A stretch of DNA of 64,000 bases from Planctomycetota bacterium (lineage in GTDB: Bacteria; Planctomycetota; Planctomycetia; Gemmatales; Gemmataceae), in NCBI GenBank assembly GCA_016191165.1, contig JACPPF010000039.1, positions 1 through 64,000 on the forward strand, in the 5' to 3' direction. Position 1 is the stretch's first letter. Each line of letters begins with the position of its first letter. The position numbers were made by a program, and so were the translations under genes. Below, in pieces: positions 34,275 to 43,848 of this stretch. The notes under the pieces were generated by a model that was not told the DNA's origin, made no database searches, and worked only from the letters and a program-made list of their open reading frames with translations.

Positions 34275-34826
34275 ATGCGAAGCAAAACGTGGATTGCCGG
34301 TGTGCTGCTCATCTCCACCGTGGGATGCAGTAGCATGAATAACACCGAAAAAGGCATGCTCGGCGGCGCCGCCGTCGGCACCGGCGCCGGCGCGCTGATC
34401 GGCCGCGGGAACCCCGTCGCCATGCTGGTGGGCGGCATCTTCGGCACCGCCATCGGCGGCATGGCCGGGTCGAACCAGGACTATCGCGAGGATCGCCGCG
34501 CCGCCACCATTGCCGCGGTCAACGCCCAGGCCGCCCGGCAAATGAGCATCAACGAAGTCGTGCAGTTGTCCCAGCGCAACACGCCGGACAGCATCATCAT
34601 CGATCAAATCCGCACCACCGGTTCGGTGTTCAACCTTTCGACGGACGACCTCACCTACCTACAAGACCAGCGCGTCAGCCCGCGCGTGATTCAGGAGATG
34701 CAAGCGCGCCGCCATGCTCGGCCCGTGGTAATCCAGGAGGGGCCCGTCATCGTCGGGCCGCCGCCCGTCATTTACGAGCCGGCGCCGGTATTCGGCGTTG
34801 GCATCGGCTACGGGCGACGCTGGTAG
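34275..34826 (+). CDS. Glycine-zipper lipoprotein
   Basis: The 183-residue protein has a lipoprotein signal with lipobox STVGC, then a glycine-zipper segment (GMLGGAAVGTGAGALIGRG, MLVGGIFGTAIGGMAG) and a Pro-rich C-terminus. It is probably an outer-membrane-associated structural protein. The segment MSINEVVQLSQRNTPDSIIIDQI looks like a small helical module common in planctomycete envelope proteins. GGGAGG lies before the ATG, and a strong terminator follows. Confidence 0.85.
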   Translation: MRSKTWIAGVLLISTVGCSSMNNTEKGMLGGAAVGTGAGALIGRGNPVAMLVGGIFGTAIGGMAGSNQDYREDRRAATIAAVNAQAARQMSINEVVQLSQRNTPDSIIIDQIRTTGSVFNLSTDDLTYLQDQRVSPRVIQEMQARRHARPVVIQEGPVIVGPPPVIYEPAPVFGVGIGYGRRW

Positions 34827-34855
34827 GATGAGCGGAGTGAAGAAGAAATCAAGGG

Positions 34856-34890
34856 CCGCAGGTCAGGCATCGCTTGACCTGCGGTTTTTT
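34856..34890 (+). terminator. Rho-independent terminator
   Basis: CCGCAGGTCA / TGACCTGCGG followed by six T ends the lipoprotein transcript, 30 bp after its stop codon. Confidence 0.9.
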
Positions 34891-35033
34891 CCTGTGTCGT
34901 GGATCGAACCCTTGTCACGGCCACCCGCTGGATTTCGCTTGGGGCCCAATGCTTTCTCGCCAGCGCTGGGGCTCGTAAACAATTCACTGATATTAGAGGA
35001 CCTGGCAGGCGCGCAAGTCTCGACGAATGCGGA

Positions 35034-36665
35034 CTACGCGGCATGGTTCGCGCACGAGGATGGGCCGGCCCATTTGGCTGGGTCCAGAGGAAAAAGGCGG
35101 ACCAAAAAGCGAAAAAAGGGTCGGTCAAGCGAACGGTCCGCTGGGCTGAAAAGGTCTAAATCATCCGGTTGGATCAGCTTGAGGAATTCGCGCTTGTCGT
35201 TTCGGATCAATGCCTCCACCGCGCCGAGCCGGCGAGAAACATTCTTGATGTAATGGTCTAACTTCGCCCTTTTCTGTTCATCTACCTGGCTGGGAATATC
35301 ACCAGGCTGGATGGAGGGGTTCGCCAGGAAATCGAGAGTTTCTGTCATGGATCGGCGCGCCCGCTCCAGTACGGCCTTCAGGTTTGCGAGTAAGCCACTC
35401 CGGTCGACATCCAGGTCGAGGAGCCAAGGTATTTGCTCGAGCCACACGCCGCGCGTTTTGAGACACGTGATTTCCGCGATTCCGAAACCCCATTCTTTTT
35501 TGCTTTCTCGTTCGTCTCGGTTTTTCTTGTCCACTTCGTCTAAAAAAGCACTCAGGTCTTCGATGGCGTTGCGCAAATCCGGTCGGAGTTGGTCTTCGAG
35601 GCTGAAATCGGAAAATGATACCCAATCACCGACTTGACGCAAATCGGCGCAGATATGCTTGGAGATGTCGATCGCCAGCCCGAATTTCGAGAGATCTTTT
35701 TTTGTCTCGTGAAGGGCGTTGGCGATTTTCTCAAACTCCTGATTTGCCTTCTCGCCTCGCGCCACCAAAGTCTTCAGAAACAAAGAGTACGCTTGATGTT
35801 GGCGTTTTGCCGCGTAGGAATAAATCCGTGTCAACAAACGGTCTCGAAAACGGTTGCACAGGTCGATGTGTTGATCAATTGCTTCAGGATTTTCAGGATC
35901 TTGCTCTCGGGCCATTTCCCCGGCCAGCGCCATCGCTTCGATTGCCGATTTCTCCAGGGAATATAGGAGCAGCCGATAGGCTCGCATGAGTCCTAGATAA
36001 CGGAAGAGCACGGCCGAAAACGAGGCTGCGGAAACGACTCCGACGACGCCGGCTGCGAAACTGTGTATGGGCCCTCTTTTCTCCAAAATGATCAGGATTA
36101 CACCGATCAAGGCGGAGACCATCAAAAACGCCCCCACTCCGATCGACCGTGGGATAAACTGCCGGGTCGGCTGAAGGGCGAACTGAAACAACCAAAGGCC
36201 CTGGGGGTCAAATTGCGGCTTGCCATTTCGGTGGGTTTGCCACAGGTTGATGAAATAGAAAAAAAGGCCCATCACAATTACCAAATGCCCGAACCACAGG
36301 GCAAGGTAATAGGTAAGGTAGGACAAGCCAAATTGGTGGCTGCTGAGGTCATACCACGAATACATGCGTACGACAAAAACAATTCCCACTCCGGTCGAGC
36401 AATAAAAGCAGAGGGCCACGATCATGGCACAATGCTGCATAATGGTTAGCCGAAGCGATCGTACGCAATCGATCAACCAAAGAAGCAATATCGACAACGC
36501 TAGACCGACGACGATGGGGACGGCTAGCAGATAACCGTCCAGCAATTTGCCGAAGGAATATCGGATCCCAACGAGCGCAAGGCCCGACATGAGCCCCCAC
36601 AACATGGCGAACGCGTAGATCGTCAATATACCTTTAATGAAGGACATTGCGTGGCCCCAAATCAT
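35034..36665 (-). CDS. Multi-pass membrane protein with long helical C-terminus
   Basis: The 543-residue protein has about six membrane helices in the first 260 residues (for example FAMLWGLMSGLALVGI, LAVPIVVGLALSILLLWLI, FAAGVVGVVSAASFSAVLF). A mostly helical, charged cytoplasmic part of about 280 residues follows. No known family is recognised. Its ATG overlaps the stop of the upstream zincin-like gene (ATGA), so the two are translationally coupled. Base composition is slightly less GC-rich than its neighbours, which may point to transfer. Confidence 0.65.
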   Translation of the reverse strand: MIWGHAMSFIKGILTIYAFAMLWGLMSGLALVGIRYSFGKLLDGYLLAVPIVVGLALSILLLWLIDCVRSLRLTIMQHCAMIVALCFYCSTGVGIVFVVRMYSWYDLSSHQFGLSYLTYYLALWFGHLVIVMGLFFYFINLWQTHRNGKPQFDPQGLWLFQFALQPTRQFIPRSIGVGAFLMVSALIGVILIILEKRGPIHSFAAGVVGVVSAASFSAVLFRYLGLMRAYRLLLYSLEKSAIEAMALAGEMAREQDPENPEAIDQHIDLCNRFRDRLLTRIYSYAAKRQHQAYSLFLKTLVARGEKANQEFEKIANALHETKKDLSKFGLAIDISKHICADLRQVGDWVSFSDFSLEDQLRPDLRNAIEDLSAFLDEVDKKNRDERESKKEWGFGIAEITCLKTRGVWLEQIPWLLDLDVDRSGLLANLKAVLERARRSMTETLDFLANPSIQPGDIPSQVDEQKRAKLDHYIKNVSRRLGAVEALIRNDKREFLKLIQPDDLDLFSPADRSLDRPFFRFLVRLFPLDPAKWAGPSSCANHAA

Positions 36666-37210
36666 CAAGCGAATGCCGCAACGGATTCGGCCAACGGCAC
36701 AACGAGATGCACCAAGATAGTGTATAGGATTATACCCGTTCCACCATAGGCAAGCGGAATCCCTAACAAGGGACCACCCCAGAAATGGGCAGAATACTCC
36801 GCGGCGATCCCTAGCAAACAACCACGCTTTCGAAAAAGCCCATTAGCCTCGTCCTGGCAGGCGTGAAACAATTCGTGTCCCTGAACATCGCCGCCCACGA
36901 ACGGGATCCAAAAACCGAGCACGCCAAATAGCCAGGTGTCAGGCGTCTTGGGATCATAACCCGCCCAGCCGATGCTGTGCATGGATTCTCGCCAGTCAGC
37001 GAAGGAATTGAAGGAAGCCCCTTCTAATCGCGCTCGATACCTGGCCCAGTCGAAATGATACCGACGTGTAAGGAAGGCCCAAATTGAGACACGGAAGCCA
37101 AAAAACCAACTTGCTGCTGTATTGAGCATGGCTTCCTTCAGCCGTGCCGAAGTTGGGCCTGAAGGAGCTGGCGCCTCGCTGCAATTGAACAACAGGGTGT
37201 AACCGGGCAT
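36665..37210 (-). CDS. Membrane protein with HELFH motif, zincin-like
   Basis: The 181-residue protein (ATG at 37210) contains GHELFHACQD, which fits the HExxH zinc site. Hydrophobic segments lie on both sides (WLFGVLGFWIPFVGG, IPLAYGGTGIILYTILVHLVV) and a later EYSAH could give the third ligand. It may be a membrane metalloprotease, or a protein with a remnant of the site. It is coupled to the downstream multi-pass protein. I do not recognise the family. Confidence 0.55.
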   Translation of the reverse strand: MPGYTLLFNCSEAPAPSGPTSARLKEAMLNTAASWFFGFRVSIWAFLTRRYHFDWARYRARLEGASFNSFADWRESMHSIGWAGYDPKTPDTWLFGVLGFWIPFVGGDVQGHELFHACQDEANGLFRKRGCLLGIAAEYSAHFWGGPLLGIPLAYGGTGIILYTILVHLVVPLAESVAAFA

Positions 37211-37472
37211 GATTCCCACCACGACAGCGGCGTCTGCGCCGCCAGGTCCAGCGCTGAACGCGAATACCCTAACCCGACATGGCGCAGATTCGCACAACCA
37301 CGAGTCCTATGTTAGGCCGGCCCCGGGGTTTGTCCAGGTGTGGCCACCGCACGCCAACGTGCGTGAAACCTTTCGGCCAAGGGGTATATTCTCACTCCCA
37401 TCCCTCAAAAAACGGTTCAGCCGGCAGTAAGGGCCGCCCCCGCATTTGCGCCGGCGGTAGTGCCCATTGGGG

Positions 37473-39614
37473 TCATCTCCCACCCGCCGGCACATACTTC
37501 TTCAACCATGCAAACACCTCGCGATGCCAGAATTCGCTATTGCGTGGCCCCAGGACCCAGTGGCCTTCGTCGGGGAAGTTGATCATGCGCGACGGCACGC
37601 CCTGACGCTGCAACGTCGTAAAGAGCTGGATGCCCTCGCTGATCGGCACGCGGAAATCCAGATCGTTGTGGATCACCAGCATCGGCGTCTTGAACTTGCC
37701 GAGGTTCTTGGCAAATTTGTGAGGCGAATGTTTTTCATAGGACGCGCGATTCTTGCCCCAGGGGGGGCCGCCGTGTTCCCATTCATCGAACCAGAGTTCC
37801 TCGGTGGTGGAGTACATGCTGTCGAAGTTCCACACGCCGCAATGGGTGATGAGGGTCTTGAACTTGGGGGTGTTGACAGCGAACCAGTTCATCATGTAGC
37901 CGCCGAACGATGCGCCGGCGGCGCCCATGCGTTTGGTGTCGATGTAGGGTTGCTCTTCGAGGTGCTTCAGGCCGGCCATGAGGTCGTCGTAGCATTTGCC
38001 GCCCCAGTCGCCGGAGATTTCATCGACGTATTGTTGGCCAAACCCCGTGGAGCCGCGCGGATTGGGGAAGGCGACGACATACCCTTGAGCGGCCCAGATC
38101 TGCGGGTTCCAGCGGAAACTCCAGCCGTCGTTCCAGGCGCCTTGGGGGCCGCCGTGCACCAGGTAGACGAGCGGCCATTTTTTAGTCGCGTCGAAGCCGG
38201 GCGGTTTCAGAATCCACATCTGCATTGGCGTGCCGCCGGCGCCCTTGACCGTCACCGATTCGGGCCTCGGCAGGTCGAGTTCGGCCCGCAGTTTGGTGTT
38301 TGCCTGACTGCAGTTGAAGACGTCGAAGTCTTTCCCGTCCTGAAGGGCGACATGAACGTCATTGGGATGGTGCGAGGCCGTCCGCGTGAACGCGAATTTC
38401 TTGCCATCGCGACTCACGGAAAGCGAACCGTTGACGTTTTGATCCACAAACGCCGTGCGTACCTTGGCGTCTTTGATAGAAGTCACGAAGTAGACGTGCT
38501 TGCCGCTGTCGTCGGCACTGAAATAGATGTGTTCGCTGTCGGGCATCCAGACGAAGTCATCGGGAGAGCCATCAAACCCGGCCGTGATGCTGCGCGGCTT
38601 GGGGCGCTTGTCGGGAGCTTGATCGAATCCATTGGCAGGCACGACCATCAACTCCCAGCGGTCGGCTTCAAAGCCCGGGCGTTTCTGGGCGCGGTAAACG
38701 AGCCACTTGCCGTCGGGCGAAAACTGGGGCGCCCCGTCGGCGGCCCGGTTGCCCGTCGTGATCGTTTCCCACTCGGTTGGGAAGCGAGGCGTGGCGACGC
38801 GGGTTGAAACCACCACGCGACAGATATCGTAATCCGTATTCCAGGCCTCGTTTTTCGCCGGGACTGCCGTGAAGTAGAGGAACTTGCCATCCGGGCTGAA
38901 GGTGAAATCGTCGCCAATCGAGAACGTGGACGACGTGGGATAGGCATCGCGGTCGCCCGGGGTCACGTCCCGCGGCGTCCCGGGCTTGCCGTTGTCGAAA
39001 GACATCACGAATAGGTGAAAACGCTTATCCTCGACGTATTCGTCCCAGTGGCGGAAGAAGAGCTTCTTGAAAACGCGCGCCTTCACGGGGTTCTTTTCGT
39101 TGTCGTCATTCCGTTTCTTGTTGAGGGCGTCGCTTTCCTGGAAAGGCTTCGTGGAATACTCGGGGAACACGGCCGACATGAACGCGATTTGCTTGCCGTC
39201 GCGCGACCACGTGCCGACGGAGGCGCCGGTGCTGATCCTGGTAAGCTGTCTGGCCTCGCCGCCATCGATGCCGATGCTCCAGAGCTGGGTCGTGCCGGAG
39301 CGATTCGATTCGAAGAGGATGGTCTTGCCATCGGGGCTCCAGCGTGGATGACGGTCGGCCTTGGCGCTGGTGGTCAGTTGCTTCGGCGTACTGCCTTTCT
39401 CGGTGGAGACAATCCAGAGGTTGGTCGTCGTCGTGTTCGCTTGCAGACTCACCTTGCCGACGGCGTAGACGACCCATTTGCCGTCGGGGCTGATCTGCGG
39501 ATTGGCAACGCGCTGGAAGCGGAACAGGTCTTCCACCTTCATCGCCCGGCGTTTTTCGCCCGCCAGCGAAACCATTGGCATCAGGAACAGCAACAATAAT
39601 GCGCTACGTTTCAT
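37473..39614 (-). CDS. Secreted S9 family prolyl oligopeptidase/dipeptidyl aminopeptidase
   Basis: The 713-residue protein has a signal peptide (LLLLFLMPMVSLAGE), an N-terminal beta propeller with TolB-like repeats (PQISPDGKWVVYAV, PRWSPDGKTILFESN) and a C-terminal alpha/beta hydrolase domain. The nucleophile is S569 in GASFGGYM, with Asp in NDLDFRVP and His in DEGHWV. It should release dipeptides or cleave after proline in the periplasm. Start at ATG 39614; the ORF track includes a few extra codons. Confidence 0.94.
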   Translation of the reverse strand: MKRSALLLLFLMPMVSLAGEKRRAMKVEDLFRFQRVANPQISPDGKWVVYAVGKVSLQANTTTTNLWIVSTEKGSTPKQLTTSAKADRHPRWSPDGKTILFESNRSGTTQLWSIGIDGGEARQLTRISTGASVGTWSRDGKQIAFMSAVFPEYSTKPFQESDALNKKRNDDNEKNPVKARVFKKLFFRHWDEYVEDKRFHLFVMSFDNGKPGTPRDVTPGDRDAYPTSSTFSIGDDFTFSPDGKFLYFTAVPAKNEAWNTDYDICRVVVSTRVATPRFPTEWETITTGNRAADGAPQFSPDGKWLVYRAQKRPGFEADRWELMVVPANGFDQAPDKRPKPRSITAGFDGSPDDFVWMPDSEHIYFSADDSGKHVYFVTSIKDAKVRTAFVDQNVNGSLSVSRDGKKFAFTRTASHHPNDVHVALQDGKDFDVFNCSQANTKLRAELDLPRPESVTVKGAGGTPMQMWILKPPGFDATKKWPLVYLVHGGPQGAWNDGWSFRWNPQIWAAQGYVVAFPNPRGSTGFGQQYVDEISGDWGGKCYDDLMAGLKHLEEQPYIDTKRMGAAGASFGGYMMNWFAVNTPKFKTLITHCGVWNFDSMYSTTEELWFDEWEHGGPPWGKNRASYEKHSPHKFAKNLGKFKTPMLVIHNDLDFRVPISEGIQLFTTLQRQGVPSRMINFPDEGHWVLGPRNSEFWHREVFAWLKKYVPAGGR

Positions 39615-39632
39615 GTGAGGGTGTTCCATTAG

Positions 39633-39722
39633 AGTTTAGCCGCGACCCTCCGGGGAGCGCGGATACCATCCCGCGCGGTCGCGCGGCGCTCAGTCCGCGC
39701 TCCCCGGAGGGTCGCGGCTAAA
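39633..39722. repeat. Palindromic repeat, family P3
   Basis: AGTTTAGCCGCGACCCTCCG and CGGAGGGTCGCGGCTAAAC are inverse ends. It lies between the divergent S9 peptidase and small membrane protein genes. Confidence 0.9.
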
Positions 39723-39777
39723 CGAATTCGGGGCGTTTGCCCTGAACACGTTATAATGACCGGGCGAGGAACCTGCC

Positions 39778-40257
39778 ATGACCGTTTTTCGACGCGTCGT
39801 TCTACTTTGGCTTCTGATGTTCTGGCAGGGCGGGTTCCTCTTCTACGGCGGCGTCGTCGTGACGATTGGCAGCGACGAACTCGGCAGCGACTTCGCGCAG
39901 GGATTGATCACGCGCCGCGTCACCGATTGGCTCAACCTCGCCGGGCTGATCGTCTTGCTCGCCTGGACGTGGGACCTGCTCGCCGAGCGCGATTTTCGCT
40001 TGCTTCTGAGATGGGGAACCTGGCTTTTCCTCCTTGGTTCGCTGGCCTGGCTGGCCTGCCTGCACCTGCGCATGGAAACGCTCATCGACACGCACCAGCG
40101 TCAACTCCTGGACGACGGCGCCTTTCGCCATCTGCACCGCTGGTACCTGCGCGTCAGCGCCGCGCAAGGGGCCGGCGCGGTCGCCTTCGTGGTTTGGACC
40201 CTGCAGAACTGGCGCGCGGCCGATCGGCGTCCTGATCCGCGCGCGGCCGGCGGATAA
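39778..40257 (+). CDS. Small four-helix membrane protein
   Basis: The 159-residue protein has four predicted membrane helices (VVLLWLLMFWQGGFLFYGGVV, LNLAGLIVLLAWTWDLL, WGTWLFLLGSLAWLACL, AQGAGAVAFVVWTL) and a long loop with RHLHRWY. It resembles small DUF4149-type membrane proteins, though the match is weak. Function unknown. The next gene on the same strand begins 59 bp later. Confidence 0.6.
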   Translation: MTVFRRVVLLWLLMFWQGGFLFYGGVVVTIGSDELGSDFAQGLITRRVTDWLNLAGLIVLLAWTWDLLAERDFRLLLRWGTWLFLLGSLAWLACLHLRMETLIDTHQRQLLDDGAFRHLHRWYLRVSAAQGAGAVAFVVWTLQNWRAADRRPDPRAAGG

Positions 40258-40316
40258 AGCGGCCCAGCCTTGCTTGGCTGCGCGGCCTGGTGTATCCTGC
40301 CTGTTGGAGGTAGAAC

Positions 40317-40967
40317 ATGCCGACCATGCGAATCCCGCAAAAACAACGGCTTATCCTCGATTGCGTTCCCTGGAATCGCTATACGCGCATCCTGCGCGAT
40401 CTTTCCGACCGCCATCTCCGCGTTACCTACGATCGGGGGTTCCTTGAAATCATGACCATCTCCCATGAGCACGACAACCTGGCCGAGTTTTTGGATATGT
40501 TGTTGATCATCCTTTTCAGGGAAATGAAACTCCCCTTCAGGCTGGGCGGCTCGACCACGTTGCGCCGGCGCCGCAAACAGAAGGGGGTCGAGCCAGACAA
40601 GTGCTACTGGATCGCCCATGCCGCGCAGGTCCGCGGGAAGAAAGCGATCGATTTGCGCCGCGACCCGCCGCCGGACCTGGCTCTCGAAGTGGACATTACC
40701 CACAGCTCGCTCGACCGCATGAGGATCTACGCCAGCCTCAAAGTGCCCGAAGTGTGGCGCTGGGACAAGGCCGGTCTTTCGTTCATGGGGCTCAACGAAA
40801 AAGGCGAGTATGCTTCCCTTCCCACCTCGCGGACGTTGCCAATCCCGGTTACGCCCGCAGATTTGATGACCTTCATCGCCATGCGCGAAGGTAGGGACGA
40901 TAGCGAGGTGATGGAACCGTTCACCCTCTGGGTTCGCTCCAGGATGGCCAACCAACCCCAGGAGTAA
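40317..40967 (+). CDS. Uma2 family (DUF820) PD-(D/E)XK protein
   Basis: The 216-residue protein has the Uma2 nuclease-like fold: RLRVTYDRGFLEIM-like first strand (VTYDRGFLEIMTIS), PDLALEVDIT with the catalytic acid, and KVPEVWRWD. Its biological role is not known, but such genes are abundant in planctomycetes and cyanobacteria and are often mobile. TTGGAGG precedes the ATG. Confidence 0.85.
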   Translation: MPTMRIPQKQRLILDCVPWNRYTRILRDLSDRHLRVTYDRGFLEIMTISHEHDNLAEFLDMLLIILFREMKLPFRLGGSTTLRRRRKQKGVEPDKCYWIAHAAQVRGKKAIDLRRDPPPDLALEVDITHSSLDRMRIYASLKVPEVWRWDKAGLSFMGLNEKGEYASLPTSRTLPIPVTPADLMTFIAMREGRDDSEVMEPFTLWVRSRMANQPQE

Positions 40968-41000
40968 TTTGTCGCCGCAGGGGCCGATAAAACAACACAA

Positions 41001-41022
41001 CCCACGGCAAGCATGCCGTGGG
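41001..41022 (-). terminator. Hairpin between convergent genes
   Basis: CCCACGGCA and TGCCGTGGG pair between the Uma2 and TolC-like genes. Read on the minus strand it is followed by a T-rich stretch, so it probably ends the TolC-like transcript. Confidence 0.55.
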
Positions 41023-41054
41023 TGTGCTGCGGGATACAATCCCAGGGGATGGCT

Positions 41055-43574
41055 TCACTTGCGCGGCGCGAATTCCAGGGCGGGCAACGGGTCGGCGATC
41101 GCCACCGGCGGCGCGGGCAGCGGCGGGGTCGCCACTTCCGGGAGGCGGTCGATCGGCTGACGAGGCAGCGGCGACGCGGCGTCCATTTCCACGTGACCGG
41201 CGCGACCGGGCAGCCGCTGTTTGAACTCGATCGGCAGCGGCAATGGCTTGGCCTCGAACCTCACGGCCGGGCCCACGTCGCCGCGCGGCAACGGCCGGGG
41301 CGTCACGGTCGGATCCTTGATCGTCGGGTGCACCGTGATCGGCGCGACCTCGATCGGCTGCTTCGGCGTTCCCGCGGGCACGACTTCGAGCGGCTGCTTC
41401 GGTGCACCCACCGGAGGCGCCCAGTTCACGTCCAGGCTCGAAGGCAGCGAGGAAGGCGTATCGGCATTCGCGTCGAAAACTCGCTGCTCCAGCATCGGGC
41501 CGACGACCCCGCCGTGCTTTGGGTCGCACAGCCGACCAGGCTGCGACAGCGAATCGGGCCGCGTTCTGAGCATCAGCGATTGGCTCCGTTCCTTTTCGTA
41601 CTCGACGGCGCGAACCTGCACACCCTGCGGCAATCCCCCTTCGCTGATGTGGACGTTGTTGTAACGCAGGATCGTGCCCTTGGCCCATTCCAGTTTCGCC
41701 AGCGCGTTGTTGTACTCGGCAATCGCGTTGTATTCCTTGACCAGGGCGGCGGCGTAGCGGCGCTGAGCGTCGAGGAAAACCAGCGGGCCTTCCTTCTCGT
41801 TGCCTCCGAAGTTGAGCGTACCGGCGGCCAACTGTTGCAGGCGAATCTTCAGACCCTTCTGGTAGTTGATGCGCTCCGAGCGATGGGCTTCAATGGTTTT
41901 GTAGCGGTGCGCCAGTTCGTTAAAGACGAAATGCAGGTAGCGCGTCGCCTTTTCTTCCTGATCTTTCACCAGCAGGTAGCTTTGCGCCAGTTCGAGCTTG
42001 GCGGCCCGGATGGCGGCAAGTTCATAGCGCCAACCCAGGGGCATCGACAGATTCAACCCCACCGTCCAATCGACAAATTGCCCGCGCGCCACCGATTCCA
42101 GTGAATTGGCGGTGCGCGTGGTACCGGTCCCGTCAACAAAACTGCCGTTGCCCGTCAACGACGTTCCGAAGCCGACCGGCTCATAGCGTGCGAACGCGCG
42201 CAGATCGGGACGAAGGTAATTCTTTTGAATCGACAGCAGGTACTGGTGATAGCGCAGGTTGTCCCGTACCATCTGCAACTCGGGCCGCAGGTTCAACGCT
42301 TCTTGCAGGCTGTGCTCCCAATTTGGCCTGAGCTCGGTCAAGGTCGGCGGCGTGATCGGCACCAGCCGCGTGCCGTCCTCCACACCCAGGCCCATGATGC
42401 CACGCAAATTGCGTTCTGCCTCGATGACCTCGGCAAGAGCCCTGATGCGCTCGGCCCGGAAATCTTCGTATTGGCCGATGATCTGGTAATAAGTCTCCGG
42501 CGCCAGTTTGCCGCCCTTGAAGCGGATGTAGCTCTCCTGCCAGGTCTTGTGCATGATGCGCAAGTTTTCTTCAAAGCTGTAGAGCTGGCCGTACTTGTTG
42601 TAGAGGTTCCAGTAGGCGTTCTCGACGTTGACAATCAGCAAATTGACGGCGCGCTCGAACTCGGCCCGCTGCTGGTCGAAGCGCAAGCGTGAGATCAGGA
42701 TGCCCTCCCCCTGCCGATCCACGAAGCTGCTGAGCTGCCCCTGGCGGTTGCTGATGGCACTCGAAGCGCCGGCGCTGGCGCCCGGATTGAGCGATTGCCC
42801 GGTAAAAGTCGGCGAACGCGACAACAGCTGATTCATGGTGACGCCGGAGTCCTTCCACAGGGGCTGCTCGAAACCGAGGATAAGCCGGCTCGTGTACTGT
42901 GGATTGAGAATGCTGAAAGCACCCGAGGGTGGGTTGTTCAGGTTCTGGTAGCCGACGAGAAACGTCGTGCTGACATATCCGCCAGTGGCCAGCGGCTTGA
43001 CCAGACCGGACAGGAAGGTTGCCGCATGCCCGTTCTGGAACGATTGCAAACCCTGCTGGAGTTCGTCGGTATTCTGCCAGCTCATGGTGCTGAACGCGAT
43101 CGGATCGAAGCGGGCGAGCTGCCCTTCCATGGCGGCCTTGGTGATGGCCGGATACATGGCGAGAACGCGGATCCGCTCGGTCTGGTTGGGAATCAGCGAG
43201 CCGCCGAATGGGGAAATGCTGGCCTGGGTGTCGTCCACGATGCCCATGCGTTGCCCGGAGGCCGCGCCGCCGCGACCGCTGACGGCGCCGTTTTCCAGCG
43301 CGATGGCGAACGTTTCTTGCAGGGTCAGGTAGCGCGGCGCCCGATCGGAGTCAATGACCGTCGCCGGCGCCTTGGTCATGGCGCTGATCGGATCCTGAAT
43401 CGCACATTCGTTTTGTTCGAGTTTTTTGAGAGGCACGCCGTTGTGTGCCTCGTCGAAGACATCCTTGGACAAGAAAGTTTGGTGCTGACAACCCGAGACG
43501 ATGGTTACAACTAGCATTGCCAGCAGACCGAGCGCCAGCCCTTTCTTGCAGGCTTGCGAACGCCGACTATCCAT
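41055..43574 (-). CDS. TolC-like outer-membrane efflux lipoprotein
   Basis: The 839-residue protein has a lipoprotein signal (lipobox IVSGC near residue 29), then a long helical region typical of the outer-membrane efflux family (LTLQETFAIALENGA, NVENAYWNLYNKYGQLYS, LAQSYLLVKDQEEKA, YNNALAKLEWAKGTIL) and a Pro-rich C-terminal tail (from about 690) not seen in classical TolC. No partner pump or fusion protein gene is adjacent. Start at ATG 43574. Confidence 0.85.
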   Translation of the reverse strand: MDSRRSQACKKGLALGLLAMLVVTIVSGCQHQTFLSKDVFDEAHNGVPLKKLEQNECAIQDPISAMTKAPATVIDSDRAPRYLTLQETFAIALENGAVSGRGGAASGQRMGIVDDTQASISPFGGSLIPNQTERIRVLAMYPAITKAAMEGQLARFDPIAFSTMSWQNTDELQQGLQSFQNGHAATFLSGLVKPLATGGYVSTTFLVGYQNLNNPPSGAFSILNPQYTSRLILGFEQPLWKDSGVTMNQLLSRSPTFTGQSLNPGASAGASSAISNRQGQLSSFVDRQGEGILISRLRFDQQRAEFERAVNLLIVNVENAYWNLYNKYGQLYSFEENLRIMHKTWQESYIRFKGGKLAPETYYQIIGQYEDFRAERIRALAEVIEAERNLRGIMGLGVEDGTRLVPITPPTLTELRPNWEHSLQEALNLRPELQMVRDNLRYHQYLLSIQKNYLRPDLRAFARYEPVGFGTSLTGNGSFVDGTGTTRTANSLESVARGQFVDWTVGLNLSMPLGWRYELAAIRAAKLELAQSYLLVKDQEEKATRYLHFVFNELAHRYKTIEAHRSERINYQKGLKIRLQQLAAGTLNFGGNEKEGPLVFLDAQRRYAAALVKEYNAIAEYNNALAKLEWAKGTILRYNNVHISEGGLPQGVQVRAVEYEKERSQSLMLRTRPDSLSQPGRLCDPKHGGVVGPMLEQRVFDANADTPSSLPSSLDVNWAPPVGAPKQPLEVVPAGTPKQPIEVAPITVHPTIKDPTVTPRPLPRGDVGPAVRFEAKPLPLPIEFKQRLPGRAGHVEMDAASPLPRQPIDRLPEVATPPLPAPPVAIADPLPALEFAPRK

Positions 43575-43590
43575 GTCACACCCCATCCTG

Positions 43591-43639
43591 TAAGCCAGGC
43601 CTTCCAGCCCGACCGTCAGGCTCGAAAGCCTGACCTACG
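43591..43639. repeat. Palindromic repeat, family P2
   Basis: TAAGCCAGGCCTTCCAGCCC and its imperfect inverse ending AAAGCCTGACCTAC lie just upstream of the TolC-like gene. Confidence 0.8.
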
Positions 43640-43774
43640 CCGAGAGGTCCAACATCCATCCCCATGGATGCGTTCCACTTTGTTTCTAGGCGCGCGTTCC
43701 TGGTGTAGTTGGATTATCGGCAGCGTCCGCATGATAAATCAGGAAAACTTTGCCGATCGTAGCGATTTTTCCGG

Positions 43775-43834
43775 CCGCCGCTTGCGGCCTAGCCGTCGCG
43801 CGGCGACTTGCGAACGCTAGGCTGCAAGCGGCGG
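43775..43834. repeat. Palindromic repeat, P4-related
   Basis: CCGCCGCTTGCGGCCTAGC and GCTAGGCTGCAAGCGGCGG form the outer stem and CGTCGCGCGGCGACTTGCG the inner part. It resembles the P4 copy at 26107-26155. Confidence 0.8.
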
Positions 43835-43848
43835 ACAGGAAAGAGAAA

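Noticed and set aside
37467-38807. 446-residue plus-strand ORF
   Set aside because: It is the shadow of the S9 peptidase gene.
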